From the NCBI GenBank assembly GCA_002869465.1, contig PKSW01000066.1, positions 1 through 6,263 of the forward strand: 6,263 nucleotides of DNA, read 5' to 3'. This stretch comes from Marinilabiliales bacterium. GTDB taxonomy: Bacteria > Bacteroidota > Bacteroidia > Bacteroidales > F082. The notes under the pieces were generated by a model, which worked only from the letters and a program-made list of their open reading frames with translations, did no database searches and was not told the DNA's origin. A program made the position numbers and the translations under genes. This document shows positions 1 through 6,263 of this stretch, piece by piece; position 1 is the first letter of the stretch; the number at the start of each line of letters is the position of its first letter.

Positions 1-1595
1 CTTCCTTGAGTTGCTTCTATCCCAAGCGTTTTAAAATAATCAAATTGTACATGCACAATAGGAAGTCTTATCCACTCTGCTTCTTCTGTCAGTTTGGCTC
101 CTCCCCAATTATTCAATCTACCGGAAGGAACACGACTAGCCGTTGAGACACTCTTCACTATACTTTGTTCGAGAAGGGCTTGTTTGAGCGTGAGATATTT
201 CGCCTCATTACCATAATCATTAACATTGGCAATAAGAACATACTCTTTATCAAACCCTAAGCTTTTATTTTGAAGGAAATTAATTTGTCGCAGCATAATC
301 AAAGAACAAGCGATTAAAACAATGACAATGGTAAACTGAACTCCTACCAAAATCTTTTTTAATTGAAAACCGGAACCCATACTTTTATTTGATTTCATCA
401 CCTTTGTTGGACTATACGAGGATAAAATAAAAGCGGGATACCAACCAGCTAATACGCCCAAAACTATCATCATACCGGTTATTCCTAAAATAATGGTTCC
501 ATTCAATAATGATAAAGTAGAGAGTTCTTTGCCTGCAAGTGAATTGAAAATAGGCAGGCTTAAGTTTACCAATAAAAGTGCAACTAGCAAGGATATGAAA
601 AACACTACCATAGATTCCGATATAAACTGGTTTGCCACTTGTTTTCGAGAAGCTCCAAAGGTTTTCCGTACACCAATTTCGGTAACTCTTGTGGTTGCAT
701 TGGCAGTTAAAAGATTGATATAATTGAAACTGGCTATTAGTAAGATAAGCAGTCCGATAGCCGAAAATATCAGCACGTAGGTAATGCTATTCTGAGGTTG
801 AATGTCGTTTTACATATGAGAAGAGTAGAGATGAATATCTTTTAGATTTTGTAGTGCAAAAAATGGTAAAGCCTCATCACCTCTTGTGTCTTTTATTAAC
901 TCGGAAATTTTTGCTTCCGTTTCCGGTTTTGAAAACTGATCTTGCATCTCAAAATAGACCAGAAAATTTTGCCAACCCCAATCATTCATATCTTCTTCAC
1001 CAAACAAATTATTTGCACCTGCTAATGAGATTAAAAAATCATATCTAAAATGTGAATTATGTGGCATATTTTCAAAGACTCCCGTAATTGTGCCTTTATA
1101 TTCATTATTGAGTATTAATAGTTTACCCATCGGGTTTTCATTTCCAAAATATTTTTGTGCTGCTTTTTCTGAGATTACAATAGTTTCGGGATCATTCAAA
1201 GCTGTTTTGGCATTGCCAAATTTAAATTTGAAGGAGAACATTTGCAACAAATCAGCATCCACAAAAACAGCTAAGGGTTCGTTAAATTTTAGCTTTTTAT
1301 ATTGAACAACCATATCTCCCCTAATCAAAATTCGGGCGGATTCCTTTATTTGCGGAAGTTTATCAGTCAGAAATTTTGCTATTTGAGGTGCCTGAAAAGG
1401 GTCTTCTTTATTACACAGCCTATAAATGTTATCTGCTTTTTCGTTGTAGCGATCATAACTTAGTTCGTCGGCAACGTACAACAGCAGCAATATGCAAACC
1501 GCTATTCCTATCGCTAAACTTGATATACTAATTATAGAGTAAACTTTGCTCTTATATATATTTGCAAATGCAATTTTTAGATAGTTCTTAATCAT
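1..1595 (-). pseudogene. FtsX/MacB-like ABC transporter permease, interrupted by an in-frame stop and cut by the window edge
   Basis: This is the inner-membrane permease of a MacB/FtsX-type (type VII) ABC exporter, partner of the ATPase and fusion protein encoded just upstream. Start: ATG at 1593-1595, 44 bp after the ATPase stop. Codons 1-261 give a short cytoplasmic N-terminus, a membrane helix (about 19-41, followed by VADELSYDRYN) and a MacB_PCD-like periplasmic domain with the characteristic ENMPHNSHFRYDF stretch. Codon 262 is TAA (810-812). The same frame then stays open for 269 codons to position 3. It reads NDIQPQNSITYV, then helices at about 273-298, 325-347, 366-392 and 413-435, the FtsX-type TEIGVRKTFGASR segment (305-317) and GWYPAFILSSYSP (384-396), then the start of a second periplasmic domain. 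Relatives are about 800 residues, so the C-terminal third or so lies off the window. There is no frameshift, only one nonsense codon. A conventional gene caller would report only 810-1595 (261 aa). The substrate cannot be told. Confidence 0.88.
810..812 (-). other. In-frame TAA nonsense codon inside the permease gene
   Basis: On the minus strand the codons around this point read CTC TAC TCT TCT CAT ATG TAA AAC GAC ATT CAA. Both sides encode normal permease sequence in the same frame: DIHLYSSHM before, NDIQPQNSITYV after. A single substitution (for example CAA to TAA or AAA to TAA) would explain it. The break falls at the end of the first periplasmic domain, just before the second membrane helix. 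A product ending here would keep one helix and lose all later ones, so it should not form a transporter. Confidence 0.9.
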
Positions 1596-1639
1596 GATAA
1601 ATCGGTTTTAAGTGTTTGTTAGAAAAGAAACATGTTCTC

Positions 1640-2314
1640 TCAATTCATTTTTTCCATAAGAACCTTACCATCGAGTAAGTTAATTACACGGTGGGCATAT
1701 CCGGCATCACGATCGGAGTGAGTTACCATCACTATTGTTGAGCCTTCCTGATTTAACTCAGAGAGTAAATTCATGACTTCAACTCCATTTTTGGAATCCA
1801 GATTACCGGTGGGCTCATCTGCCAGAATCAAACTTGGATTGGCTACTACAGCCCTGGCGATGGCTACCCTTTGTTGTTGTCCGCCGGATAATTGCTGCGG
1901 AAAATGCCTGGCGCGATGTCCTATTTTCATTCGGTTTAATACATCGTTTACTTTTTTGGCGCGATCGCTTGCTTTCATTTTTAAATACAACAGCGGCAGT
2001 TCCACATTATCGTAAACATTGAGCTCGTCGATCAGATTAAAGCTCTGAAAAACAAAGCCAATATTGCCTTTACGAAAGTCGGTACGGTCTTTTTCCTTTA
2101 ATTTACTCACTTCTGTTCCACTAAAAGCATACAAACCTTCGGTGGGATTGTCAAGCAGACCAATAATATTGAGGAGTGTTGATTTTCCACAACCTGATGG
2201 TCCCATAATGGCCACAAATTCACCTTGCTTAACGTGAATATCTACATGGTGTAAGGCGTAAGTTTCAACCTCTTCGGTACGAAATACTTTTCCTAAATTT
2301 TCTGTCTTAATCAT
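1640..2314 (-). CDS. ABC transporter ATP-binding protein, LolD/MacB type
   Basis: This is the cytoplasmic ATPase that powers the exporter whose permease follows it, 224 aa from the chosen start. It has a complete nucleotide-binding domain: Walker A GPSGCGKST (38-46), Q-loop glutamine in FVFQSFNL (about 90), signature LSGGQQQ (142-148), Walker B LILADEP (162-168) with the catalytic glutamate, D-loop NLDS (171-174) and switch histidine in VTHSD (about 199). The length and LSGGQQQRVAIARA motif match the LolD/MacB/FtsE group of stand-alone ATPases. The frame extends upstream to 2401, but that would overlap the fusion protein gene and add 29 residues with no family resemblance. ATG at 2312-2314 gives the standard MIKTENLGKVF beginning and a 37-bp gap after the upstream gene. 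No Shine-Dalgarno sequence is visible. All catalytic motifs are intact, although the partner permease is broken. Confidence 0.95.
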   Translation of the reverse strand: MIKTENLGKVFRTEEVETYALHHVDIHVKQGEFVAIMGPSGCGKSTLLNIIGLLDNPTEGLYAFSGTEVSKLKEKDRTDFRKGNIGFVFQSFNLIDELNVYDNVELPLLYLKMKASDRAKKVNDVLNRMKIGHRARHFPQQLSGGQQQRVAIARAVVANPSLILADEPTGNLDSKNGVEVMNLLSELNQEGSTIVMVTHSDRDAGYAHRVINLLDGKVLMEKMN

Positions 2315-2351
2315 TGTTTGATATTTTAAATTATTATTTATACTGCTAACC

Positions 2352-3599
2352 TTACCATTCCAATCGCTCGTTATCTCCAAAGCTATCGTAACCTGAAACA
2401 ATTACTTTTTCTCCGGGAGTTATCCCTTCCAATAGTTCATAATATTTCGGATTCTGTCTTCCAATTTTTATGAATCGTTTTTCGGCAGAGCTTCCATCTT
2501 TTGACAACACAAAAATCCACTGACCACCGGTTTTTTGATAAAAATTACCCTTGGGTAACAACAACGATTTTTGAGGACTCCCCAGTTGCAAGCGGGCGTA
2601 ATAGGTCTGACCGGTGCGCATATTTTCAGGCATGTCACCCTCAAAAACCATCTCAACAGAAAACTTACCATCGCGGACATCAGGAAGCACTTTTCGTATT
2701 TTCAGTTGATATTCCTGGTCCTGACGTTCTAAAATAGCCTGTAAGCCAACCTTCACCTTGTCGATGTAATGTTCGTCGATTTGAGCAACTACCTTAAAGG
2801 ATGTGAGCACATGAATCTGACCAATTCTGCCTCCTTTGGGAATCAATTGTCCGATTTCGGCATCCAACACGGTAAGTTGTCCGTCGATGGGGGCAACAAC
2901 GTTTAAGTTGTCCTGACGTTGCCGAACCAATGTCAAGTTCAAATTCATATTATGCAGATTATCCTCCATTTGCATAATCTGTATAGAACGAAAAATAGAG
3001 TCCTGCTTCTGACGTTCCATATATAGTTCGTAACTCCTTTTGGCAAAGTGATAATTTTCTTCTGATTCAAGGAATTCATCTCTGGAAATCAGATCGTCGG
3101 CATAAAAAGACTTGTTGTGATCGTATTTCCTTTTTTTACGTACAATGTCGTATTCCAAGTTAAGTAACTCTCTCTTTATCTGAAGCTTTTCCTGCTCCAT
3201 AGTTACCATAGTATTTCTTAGAAAATTGCTTTTTTCGGCTAGTTGAGACTCGCTGTTTAGGATGCTCAGGCTTAAATCAGGATTACTTAATCGTAAAATG
3301 ATATCTCCTTTCTTTAAAACTTCACCCTCCTCAGCTACTTTTTCTTCCACTCTGCCACCTTCGCGGGCATCGAGAACAATGGTGGCAATGGGTTCCACAT
3401 TTCCTGTAACCGTAATGTAATCATGAAAAATTCCTTCGTTGACTTGCTCAACACTTAACTTCTCAATATCCACATTTAAAGTAGATACATTGGACCTGAA
3501 GAAAGCCTGAAAACTGAGGAGGCCAACAATCAGAACACCAACTCCTATCAGAAGATGTTTCCTTTTTATGCCCTTTTTCTTTTTTATTGGTATGTCCAT
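2352..3599 (-). CDS. HlyD/MacA-family membrane fusion (periplasmic adaptor) protein
   Basis: This adaptor links an inner-membrane exporter to an outer-membrane channel across the periplasm; 415 aa from the chosen start. Visible parts: a lysine-rich cytoplasmic N-terminus (about 5-15), one membrane anchor (about 16-33, LLIGVGVLIVGLL), a first lipoyl half (about 70-107), and a long, charged, Gln/Glu/Lys-rich alpha-helical hairpin (about 110-230). The second lipoyl half contains APIDGQLTVLDAEIGQL (about 236-252), then come a beta-barrel region and a membrane-proximal C-terminal domain ending in GYDSFGDNERLEW. ATG at 3597-3599 is preferred. The longer reading to 3644 starts at TTG and adds 15 residues before the anchor with no recognisable feature. 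It is the first gene of the minus-strand operon. No TolC-like gene lies in the window, so the outer-membrane partner must be encoded elsewhere or beyond the left edge. Confidence 0.93.
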   Translation of the reverse strand: MDIPIKKKKGIKRKHLLIGVGVLIVGLLSFQAFFRSNVSTLNVDIEKLSVEQVNEGIFHDYITVTGNVEPIATIVLDAREGGRVEEKVAEEGEVLKKGDIILRLSNPDLSLSILNSESQLAEKSNFLRNTMVTMEQEKLQIKRELLNLEYDIVRKKRKYDHNKSFYADDLISRDEFLESEENYHFAKRSYELYMERQKQDSIFRSIQIMQMEDNLHNMNLNLTLVRQRQDNLNVVAPIDGQLTVLDAEIGQLIPKGGRIGQIHVLTSFKVVAQIDEHYIDKVKVGLQAILERQDQEYQLKIRKVLPDVRDGKFSVEMVFEGDMPENMRTGQTYYARLQLGSPQKSLLLPKGNFYQKTGGQWIFVLSKDGSSAEKRFIKIGRQNPKYYELLEGITPGEKVIVSGYDSFGDNERLEW

Positions 3600-3646
3600 T
3601 TTATTAAAAGTTAGACTTAAATGAATGACGTGATCAACCAACAACT

Positions 3647-3662
3647 TTCAATGCCCATGCCG
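3647..3662 (-). promoter_or_regulatory. Candidate sigma-54 (-24/-12) promoter for the efflux operon
   Basis: The minus strand reads CGGCATGGGCATTGAA. Against the sigma-54 consensus TGGCACG-N4-TTGCA it keeps GGCA, the G at position 7 and TTG at the right spacing, but has GA in place of the nearly invariant GC of the -12 element. If used, transcription would begin near 3637, leaving a leader of about 38 nt before the fusion protein ATG. It was found by eye. The support is context: an NtrC-family activator is encoded divergently and a dyad lies about 100 bp upstream of the predicted start. Confidence 0.35.
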
Positions 3663-3723
3663 TAAGATATATATAGCTGATTATCTTTATCTTAGAAAAC
3701 TCTAACATACAATTCAGAACAAT

Positions 3724-3746
3724 CAGTGTAAAATATTTTTACACTG
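3724..3746. promoter_or_regulatory. Perfect inverted repeat, probable operator/enhancer site for the adjacent sigma-54 regulator
   Basis: The left arm CAGTGTAAAA and right arm TTTTACACTG are exact reverse complements separated by TAT, giving a 23-bp dyad. The size and symmetry suit a dimeric helix-turn-helix protein such as the Fis-type DNA-binding domain of the regulator starting 62 bp to the right. The centre (3735) is about 98 bp upstream of the predicted sigma-54 start for the efflux operon, a usual distance for an enhancer. There is no trailing T-run outside the arms, and both neighbouring genes start away from it, so a terminator is unlikely. Confidence 0.6.
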
Positions 3747-3748
3747 CG

Positions 3749-3765
3749 TGTTTAATTAGTTTACA
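3749..3765. promoter_or_regulatory. Second, degenerate copy of the dyad
   Basis: TGTTTAATTAGTTTACA matches 12 of 17 positions of the core of the perfect dyad (3727-3743) and keeps both outer TGT and ACA ends. The centres (3735 and 3757) are 22 bp apart, close to two helical turns, so dimers on both sites would sit on the same face of the DNA. Paired sites are common for NtrC-family activators, which must oligomerise. The region is AT-rich, so part of the match could be chance. Confidence 0.4.
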
Positions 3766-3771
3766 ATTAGC

Positions 3772-3779
3772 TAATTTCG
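3772..3779 (+). promoter_or_regulatory. Weak candidate -7 element for the response regulator gene
   Basis: TAATTTCG differs at one position from the Bacteroidota primary-sigma -7 element TAnnTTTG and lies 28 bp before the regulator ATG. No good -33 TTTG element is seen at the expected distance; the degenerate dyad occupies that place. If real, regulator binding there could affect its own expression. This is a by-eye call in AT-rich DNA. Confidence 0.2.
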
Positions 3780-3807
3780 GGGTTTAAATAAAAGGTCGAA
3801 GAGCGTT

Positions 3808-5172
3808 ATGAAAGGTAAAATTCTCATTGTTGATGACAACAAAAGTGTGCTTACGGCGCTTGAGATGCTGCTGCAAACAGAATTCGAAAGCGTATTTTGC
3901 TTAAGTAACCCGGCTGGTCTGCTCGCTACAATAAAACAGCACAACTTCGACATCGTGCTCTTGGACATGAATTTCAATGCAGGAATTAATAGTGGCAATG
4001 AAGGAATATTTTGGTTAAAAGAAATTCAAAAACATGATTCAACAATTAGCGTAGTAATGATTACTGCCTTTGGAGACATTGAACTGGCGGTGAAAGCGGT
4101 AAAGAAAGGAGCCTTTGATTTTATCTTAAAACCATGGGACAATAACAAACTCATTTCTACGCTGCATGCGGCAATGAAACTTAGAAAGAGCAGAATTGAA
4201 AATATTTCATTAAAGAATACAACCACTACCCTAAAACAAGAACTTAAACAAGCATCACAATCTATCATCGGACAATCAGCTCCGATGAAAAAGGTGCTGG
4301 ATATGGTTAAAAAAGTAGCCAAAACAGATGCCAATATTTTTATTACCGGAGAAAATGGTACCGGAAAAGAACTAATTGCGAGAGAAATACATAAATATTC
4401 CAAGCGAAGCAACGAACTAATGCTGAGTGTGGATATGGGATCCCTTAGCGAATCACTTTTCGAAAGCGAGCTTTTTGGACATAAAAAAGGTTCATTTACT
4501 GATGCAAAAGAAGAAAGGATTGGGAAATTTGAAGCAGCAAATAAGGGTACTATTTTTCTTGATGAAATTGGCAATCTCTCTTTGTCAATGCAGGCCAAAA
4601 TACTAAGCGTATTGCAGAACAGAAGTGTGATAAAATTAGGCAGCAACACTCCTGTTCCTATCAACGTACGACTCATTTCGGCAACAAATAAAAATTTAAA
4701 TTCAATGATTCAAAAAGGTCTTTTCAGAGAAGATTTACTTTACCGAATTAATACCATTACCATTGAATTGCCTCCATTAAGAGACAGAGAAAATGATATA
4801 TTATTACTTGCTGATTTTTACCTACGCAAATATGCTGCTAAATATGATAAGCATGGACTGAAAATTAATCAGAAAGCAAGTCAAAAACTGCTGAATTATT
4901 CATGGCCCGGAAATGTCAGAGAACTCCAACATAGTGTTGAAAAAGCTGTGATTTTAGCTGACGATAGCGTACTTGGGGAATCGAGTTTTAATTTAACCGA
5001 CAATATTTCGGACCAGGATCTGAACGCACAAAATAAAACCATCGAAGAAATGGAAAAGGCCATGATCTTGAATAATATTAAAGCAGAAAAGGGGAATATG
5101 AGTTCTGTTGCAAAAAACCTGGGGATTACCCGCCAGACACTGTATAATAAATTGAAAAGGTATGGCTTATAA
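3808..5172 (+). CDS. Sigma-54-dependent response regulator, NtrC/AtoC family
   Basis: A cytoplasmic transcription activator that, when phosphorylated, uses ATP to open sigma-54 promoters; 454 aa, normal for the family. Domains in order: receiver (about 3-120) with acidic pair D9/D10, phospho-acceptor D53, T86 and K108; a helical linker (about 125-150); a sigma-54 AAA+ domain (about 152-380); and a C-terminal Fis-type helix-turn-helix (about 411-454) ending VAKNLGITRQTLYNKLKRYGL-like. AAA+ motifs: Walker A GENGTGKE (181-188), sigma-54-contact loop GSFTDA (228-233, classically GAFTGA), Walker B GTIFLDEIG (247-255), sensor I SATNKN, arginines in FREDLLYRIN (306-315), and sensor II WPGNVREL (366-373). 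The ATG at 3808 begins directly with the receiver sequence MKGKILIVDDN. The following kinase gene overlaps its end by 11 bp. It is divergent from the efflux operon, its probable target. Confidence 0.95.
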   Translation: MKGKILIVDDNKSVLTALEMLLQTEFESVFCLSNPAGLLATIKQHNFDIVLLDMNFNAGINSGNEGIFWLKEIQKHDSTISVVMITAFGDIELAVKAVKKGAFDFILKPWDNNKLISTLHAAMKLRKSRIENISLKNTTTTLKQELKQASQSIIGQSAPMKKVLDMVKKVAKTDANIFITGENGTGKELIAREIHKYSKRSNELMLSVDMGSLSESLFESELFGHKKGSFTDAKEERIGKFEAANKGTIFLDEIGNLSLSMQAKILSVLQNRSVIKLGSNTPVPINVRLISATNKNLNSMIQKGLFREDLLYRINTITIELPPLRDRENDILLLADFYLRKYAAKYDKHGLKINQKASQKLLNYSWPGNVRELQHSVEKAVILADDSVLGESSFNLTDNISDQDLNAQNKTIEEMEKAMILNNIKAEKGNMSSVAKNLGITRQTLYNKLKRYGL

Positions 5173-6263
5173 ACATTTTAATACGGCAATTTTAATTCGA
5201 CTGCTAATAATAATATTGCTATCGATGTCTGCTTCATATTTATTATTTGTTGATCGGGATTATACACTTAGCCTGCTTCCTCTTTCACTATTGATAATTG
5301 CCCTAATCAATATTATCAGGTATTTCAACAAGATAAACCAATGGATTGCTTTTTTTCTACTTGGGATTGAAAATGAAGACACGACGCTTAAGGCCCCTTC
5401 AAAAAGTGGTAATAAGGCAATCGATGATATTTATTTTGGAATAAACCGCCTAAACGAACTCTTCAAGAAAACCAAAATAGAAATTAGTGCCCAGGAACAA
5501 TATTTTCGCTCAGTAATAAATCAGTCAGCCACAGGATTGTTTTCTATTAATGAAAATGGACGAATAATAAATATTAATCCTGCTGCCATAAAACTTACTG
5601 GTTTACAGGATCATTATCATGTAAATGTATTGGAAGCAATTGATACGGTACTCCCGGAATTTTTAATGCATCCCATTAAAAAGCAGCATAATCAGTCTGC
5701 CATTTTTGAAAACCAATACGGACAAAAATTATTATTCAAATTATCGGAAATTATAAGTCAGGAAGATAAAATCCGGCTGGTTGCTGTTAGTGATATTACA
5801 AAGGAACTAGACAATGGTGAAGTTGACGCCTGGATAAAACTTGCCCGAACTTTGTCGCACGAAATAATGAACAATATTGCTCCAATAACAACCTTGTCTC
5901 AGGTAATTTCAAACTATTTCATCAAGGGAAATAGTACTGTTGAAATAAGTGATCTTGAACCAAAAACCATATCAAATACCATAAAGGGATTAAAGGTTAT
6001 AGAAGAAAGAAGCGTTGGATTAATGAGTTTTGTTAACAATTACCGAAAATTCACCAAGCTCCCGGCACCAAAATATGCTGAGGTTGATTTGTGCCAAATT
6101 ATTGAAAGCGGTCTTATGGCAGCCAGCACCTACTGTGGATTTGACAAAATAAAACTGGTAAAAATATTGCCAAAAAAATGCACTTTTTCAACTGATGAAA
6201 AACTCTTCTCCCAGGTAATAATAAACCTGTTAAAAAATGCATGTGAGGCATTGCGTTTGGGAA
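5162..6263 (+). CDS. Membrane sensor histidine kinase with PAS domain, 3' end cut by the window
   Basis: Partner kinase of the preceding regulator; 367 codons are visible and the frame runs off the right edge. Two membrane helices (about 8-30 and 36-52) are joined by only about five residues, so there is almost no periplasmic sensor. A short juxtamembrane segment (about 53-75) and a linker lead to a PAS domain (about 113-215, YFRSVINQSATGLFSINENG). The dimerisation/phospho-acceptor helix is LARTLSHEIMNNIAPITTLS with H233 as the expected phosphorylated histidine. NYRKFTKLP (about 293-301) follows, then the N-box of the ATPase domain, QVIINLLKNACEAL (351-364), with N355/N359. The G-boxes lie beyond the window. 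Start: ATG at 5162, inside the end of the regulator gene (overlap 5162-5172). The next in-frame ATG, at codon 22, would remove the first helix. The overlap suggests translational coupling and one transcript. Confidence 0.92.
   Translation, partial: MAYKHFNTAILIRLLIIILLSMSASYLLFVDRDYTLSLLPLSLLIIALINIIRYFNKINQWIAFFLLGIENEDTTLKAPSKSGNKAIDDIYFGINRLNELFKKTKIEISAQEQYFRSVINQSATGLFSINENGRIININPAAIKLTGLQDHYHVNVLEAIDTVLPEFLMHPIKKQHNQSAIFENQYGQKLLFKLSEIISQEDKIRLVAVSDITKELDNGEVDAWIKLARTLSHEIMNNIAPITTLSQVISNYFIKGNSTVEISDLEPKTISNTIKGLKVIEERSVGLMSFVNNYRKFTKLPAPKYAEVDLCQIIESGLMAASTYCGFDKIKLVKILPKKCTFSTDEKLFSQVIINLLKNACEALRLG

Larger units (their letters stand above)
3600..3807. other. Divergent intergenic control region between the efflux operon and the two-component genes
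   Basis: These 208 bp separate the starts of the two divergent gene groups and hold no ORF worth calling. They contain a perfect inverted repeat, a second related dyad, a possible sigma-54 promoter facing the efflux genes and a weak candidate promoter facing the regulator gene (each listed separately). A small imperfect inverted repeat, TTAGA/TCTAA at 3692-3705, is also present but is too short to interpret. Confidence 0.7.

Noticed and set aside
493..723. Plus-strand ORF of 76 codons
   Set aside because: It lies antisense to the continued permease frame, which encodes recognisable FtsX helices. Its product resembles nothing I know.
810..812. Programmed recoding or frameshift at the permease stop
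   Set aside because: The frame is the same on both sides and I see no slippery run or obvious stem-loop next to it. A plain nonsense change or sequence error is simpler.
854..1305. Two short plus-strand ORFs (854-1048 and 1090-1305)
   Set aside because: Both are antisense to the N-terminal half of the permease and have no recognisable features.
1629..1636. AACATGTT palindrome at the end of the ATPase gene
   Set aside because: An 8-bp palindrome in AT-rich DNA is expected by chance, and it cannot be extended.
2315..2401. N-terminal extension of the ATPase to 2401
   Set aside because: It overlaps the fusion protein gene and adds residues absent from the family; the ATG at 2312-2314 gives the standard beginning.
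3600..3644. N-terminal extension of the fusion protein to a TTG at 3644
   Set aside because: It would place 15 unrelated residues before the basic segment and anchor, and the start codon is weaker. It would also nearly abut the candidate promoter at 3647.
3724..3746. Inverted repeat read as a transcription terminator
   Set aside because: It lies between two divergent gene starts, its arms are AT-rich and no T-run follows outside the stem, so an operator is more likely.
4026..4676. Minus-strand ORF of 216 codons
   Set aside because: It is a shadow of the response regulator's receiver and AAA+ coding sequence; its serine- and leucine-rich product has no domain.

Overview
The window looks like AT-rich chromosomal DNA from a member of the Bacteroidota. 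The signs are the protein families present, the absence of clear Shine-Dalgarno sequences before most starts, and the style of the FtsX-type permease and of the sigma-54 response regulator/kinase pair. I cannot place it below phylum level from sequence alone.

Layout: two divergent gene groups flank a 208-bp intergenic region (3600-3807). To the left, on the minus strand, is an efflux-type ABC operon in the order membrane fusion protein (2352-3599), ATP-binding protein (1640-2314), FtsX/MacB-like permease (1595 down to the left edge). The gaps between them are short, 37 and 44 bp. To the right, on the plus strand, are an NtrC-family sigma-54-dependent response regulator (3808-5172) and its membrane histidine kinase (5162 to the right edge, incomplete). 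The two overlap by 11 bp.

The permease is interrupted. Codon 262 is an in-frame TAA (810-812), but the same frame stays open for 269 further codons to the window edge and encodes the expected FtsX membrane helices. It is therefore annotated as one gene with a nonsense codon (pseudogene, sequencing error or strain-specific lesion), not as a short protein.

The intergenic region carries the most interesting non-coding signal. There is a perfect 10-bp inverted repeat with a 3-bp spacer (3724-3746). A related 17-bp degenerate dyad (3749-3765) has its centre 22 bp away, about two helical turns. A sequence resembling a sigma-54 -24/-12 promoter (3647-3662, minus strand) points toward the efflux operon, with the perfect dyad about 100 bp upstream of the predicted start. 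This fits a simple model: the kinase phosphorylates the regulator, which binds the paired dyads as an enhancer and switches on the divergent efflux operon. The kinase has two membrane helices with almost no extracytoplasmic loop, so it probably senses inside the membrane, through a partner such as the transporter, or in the cytoplasm through its PAS domain. No RNA genes, CRISPR arrays, insertion sequences or convincing terminators were seen.
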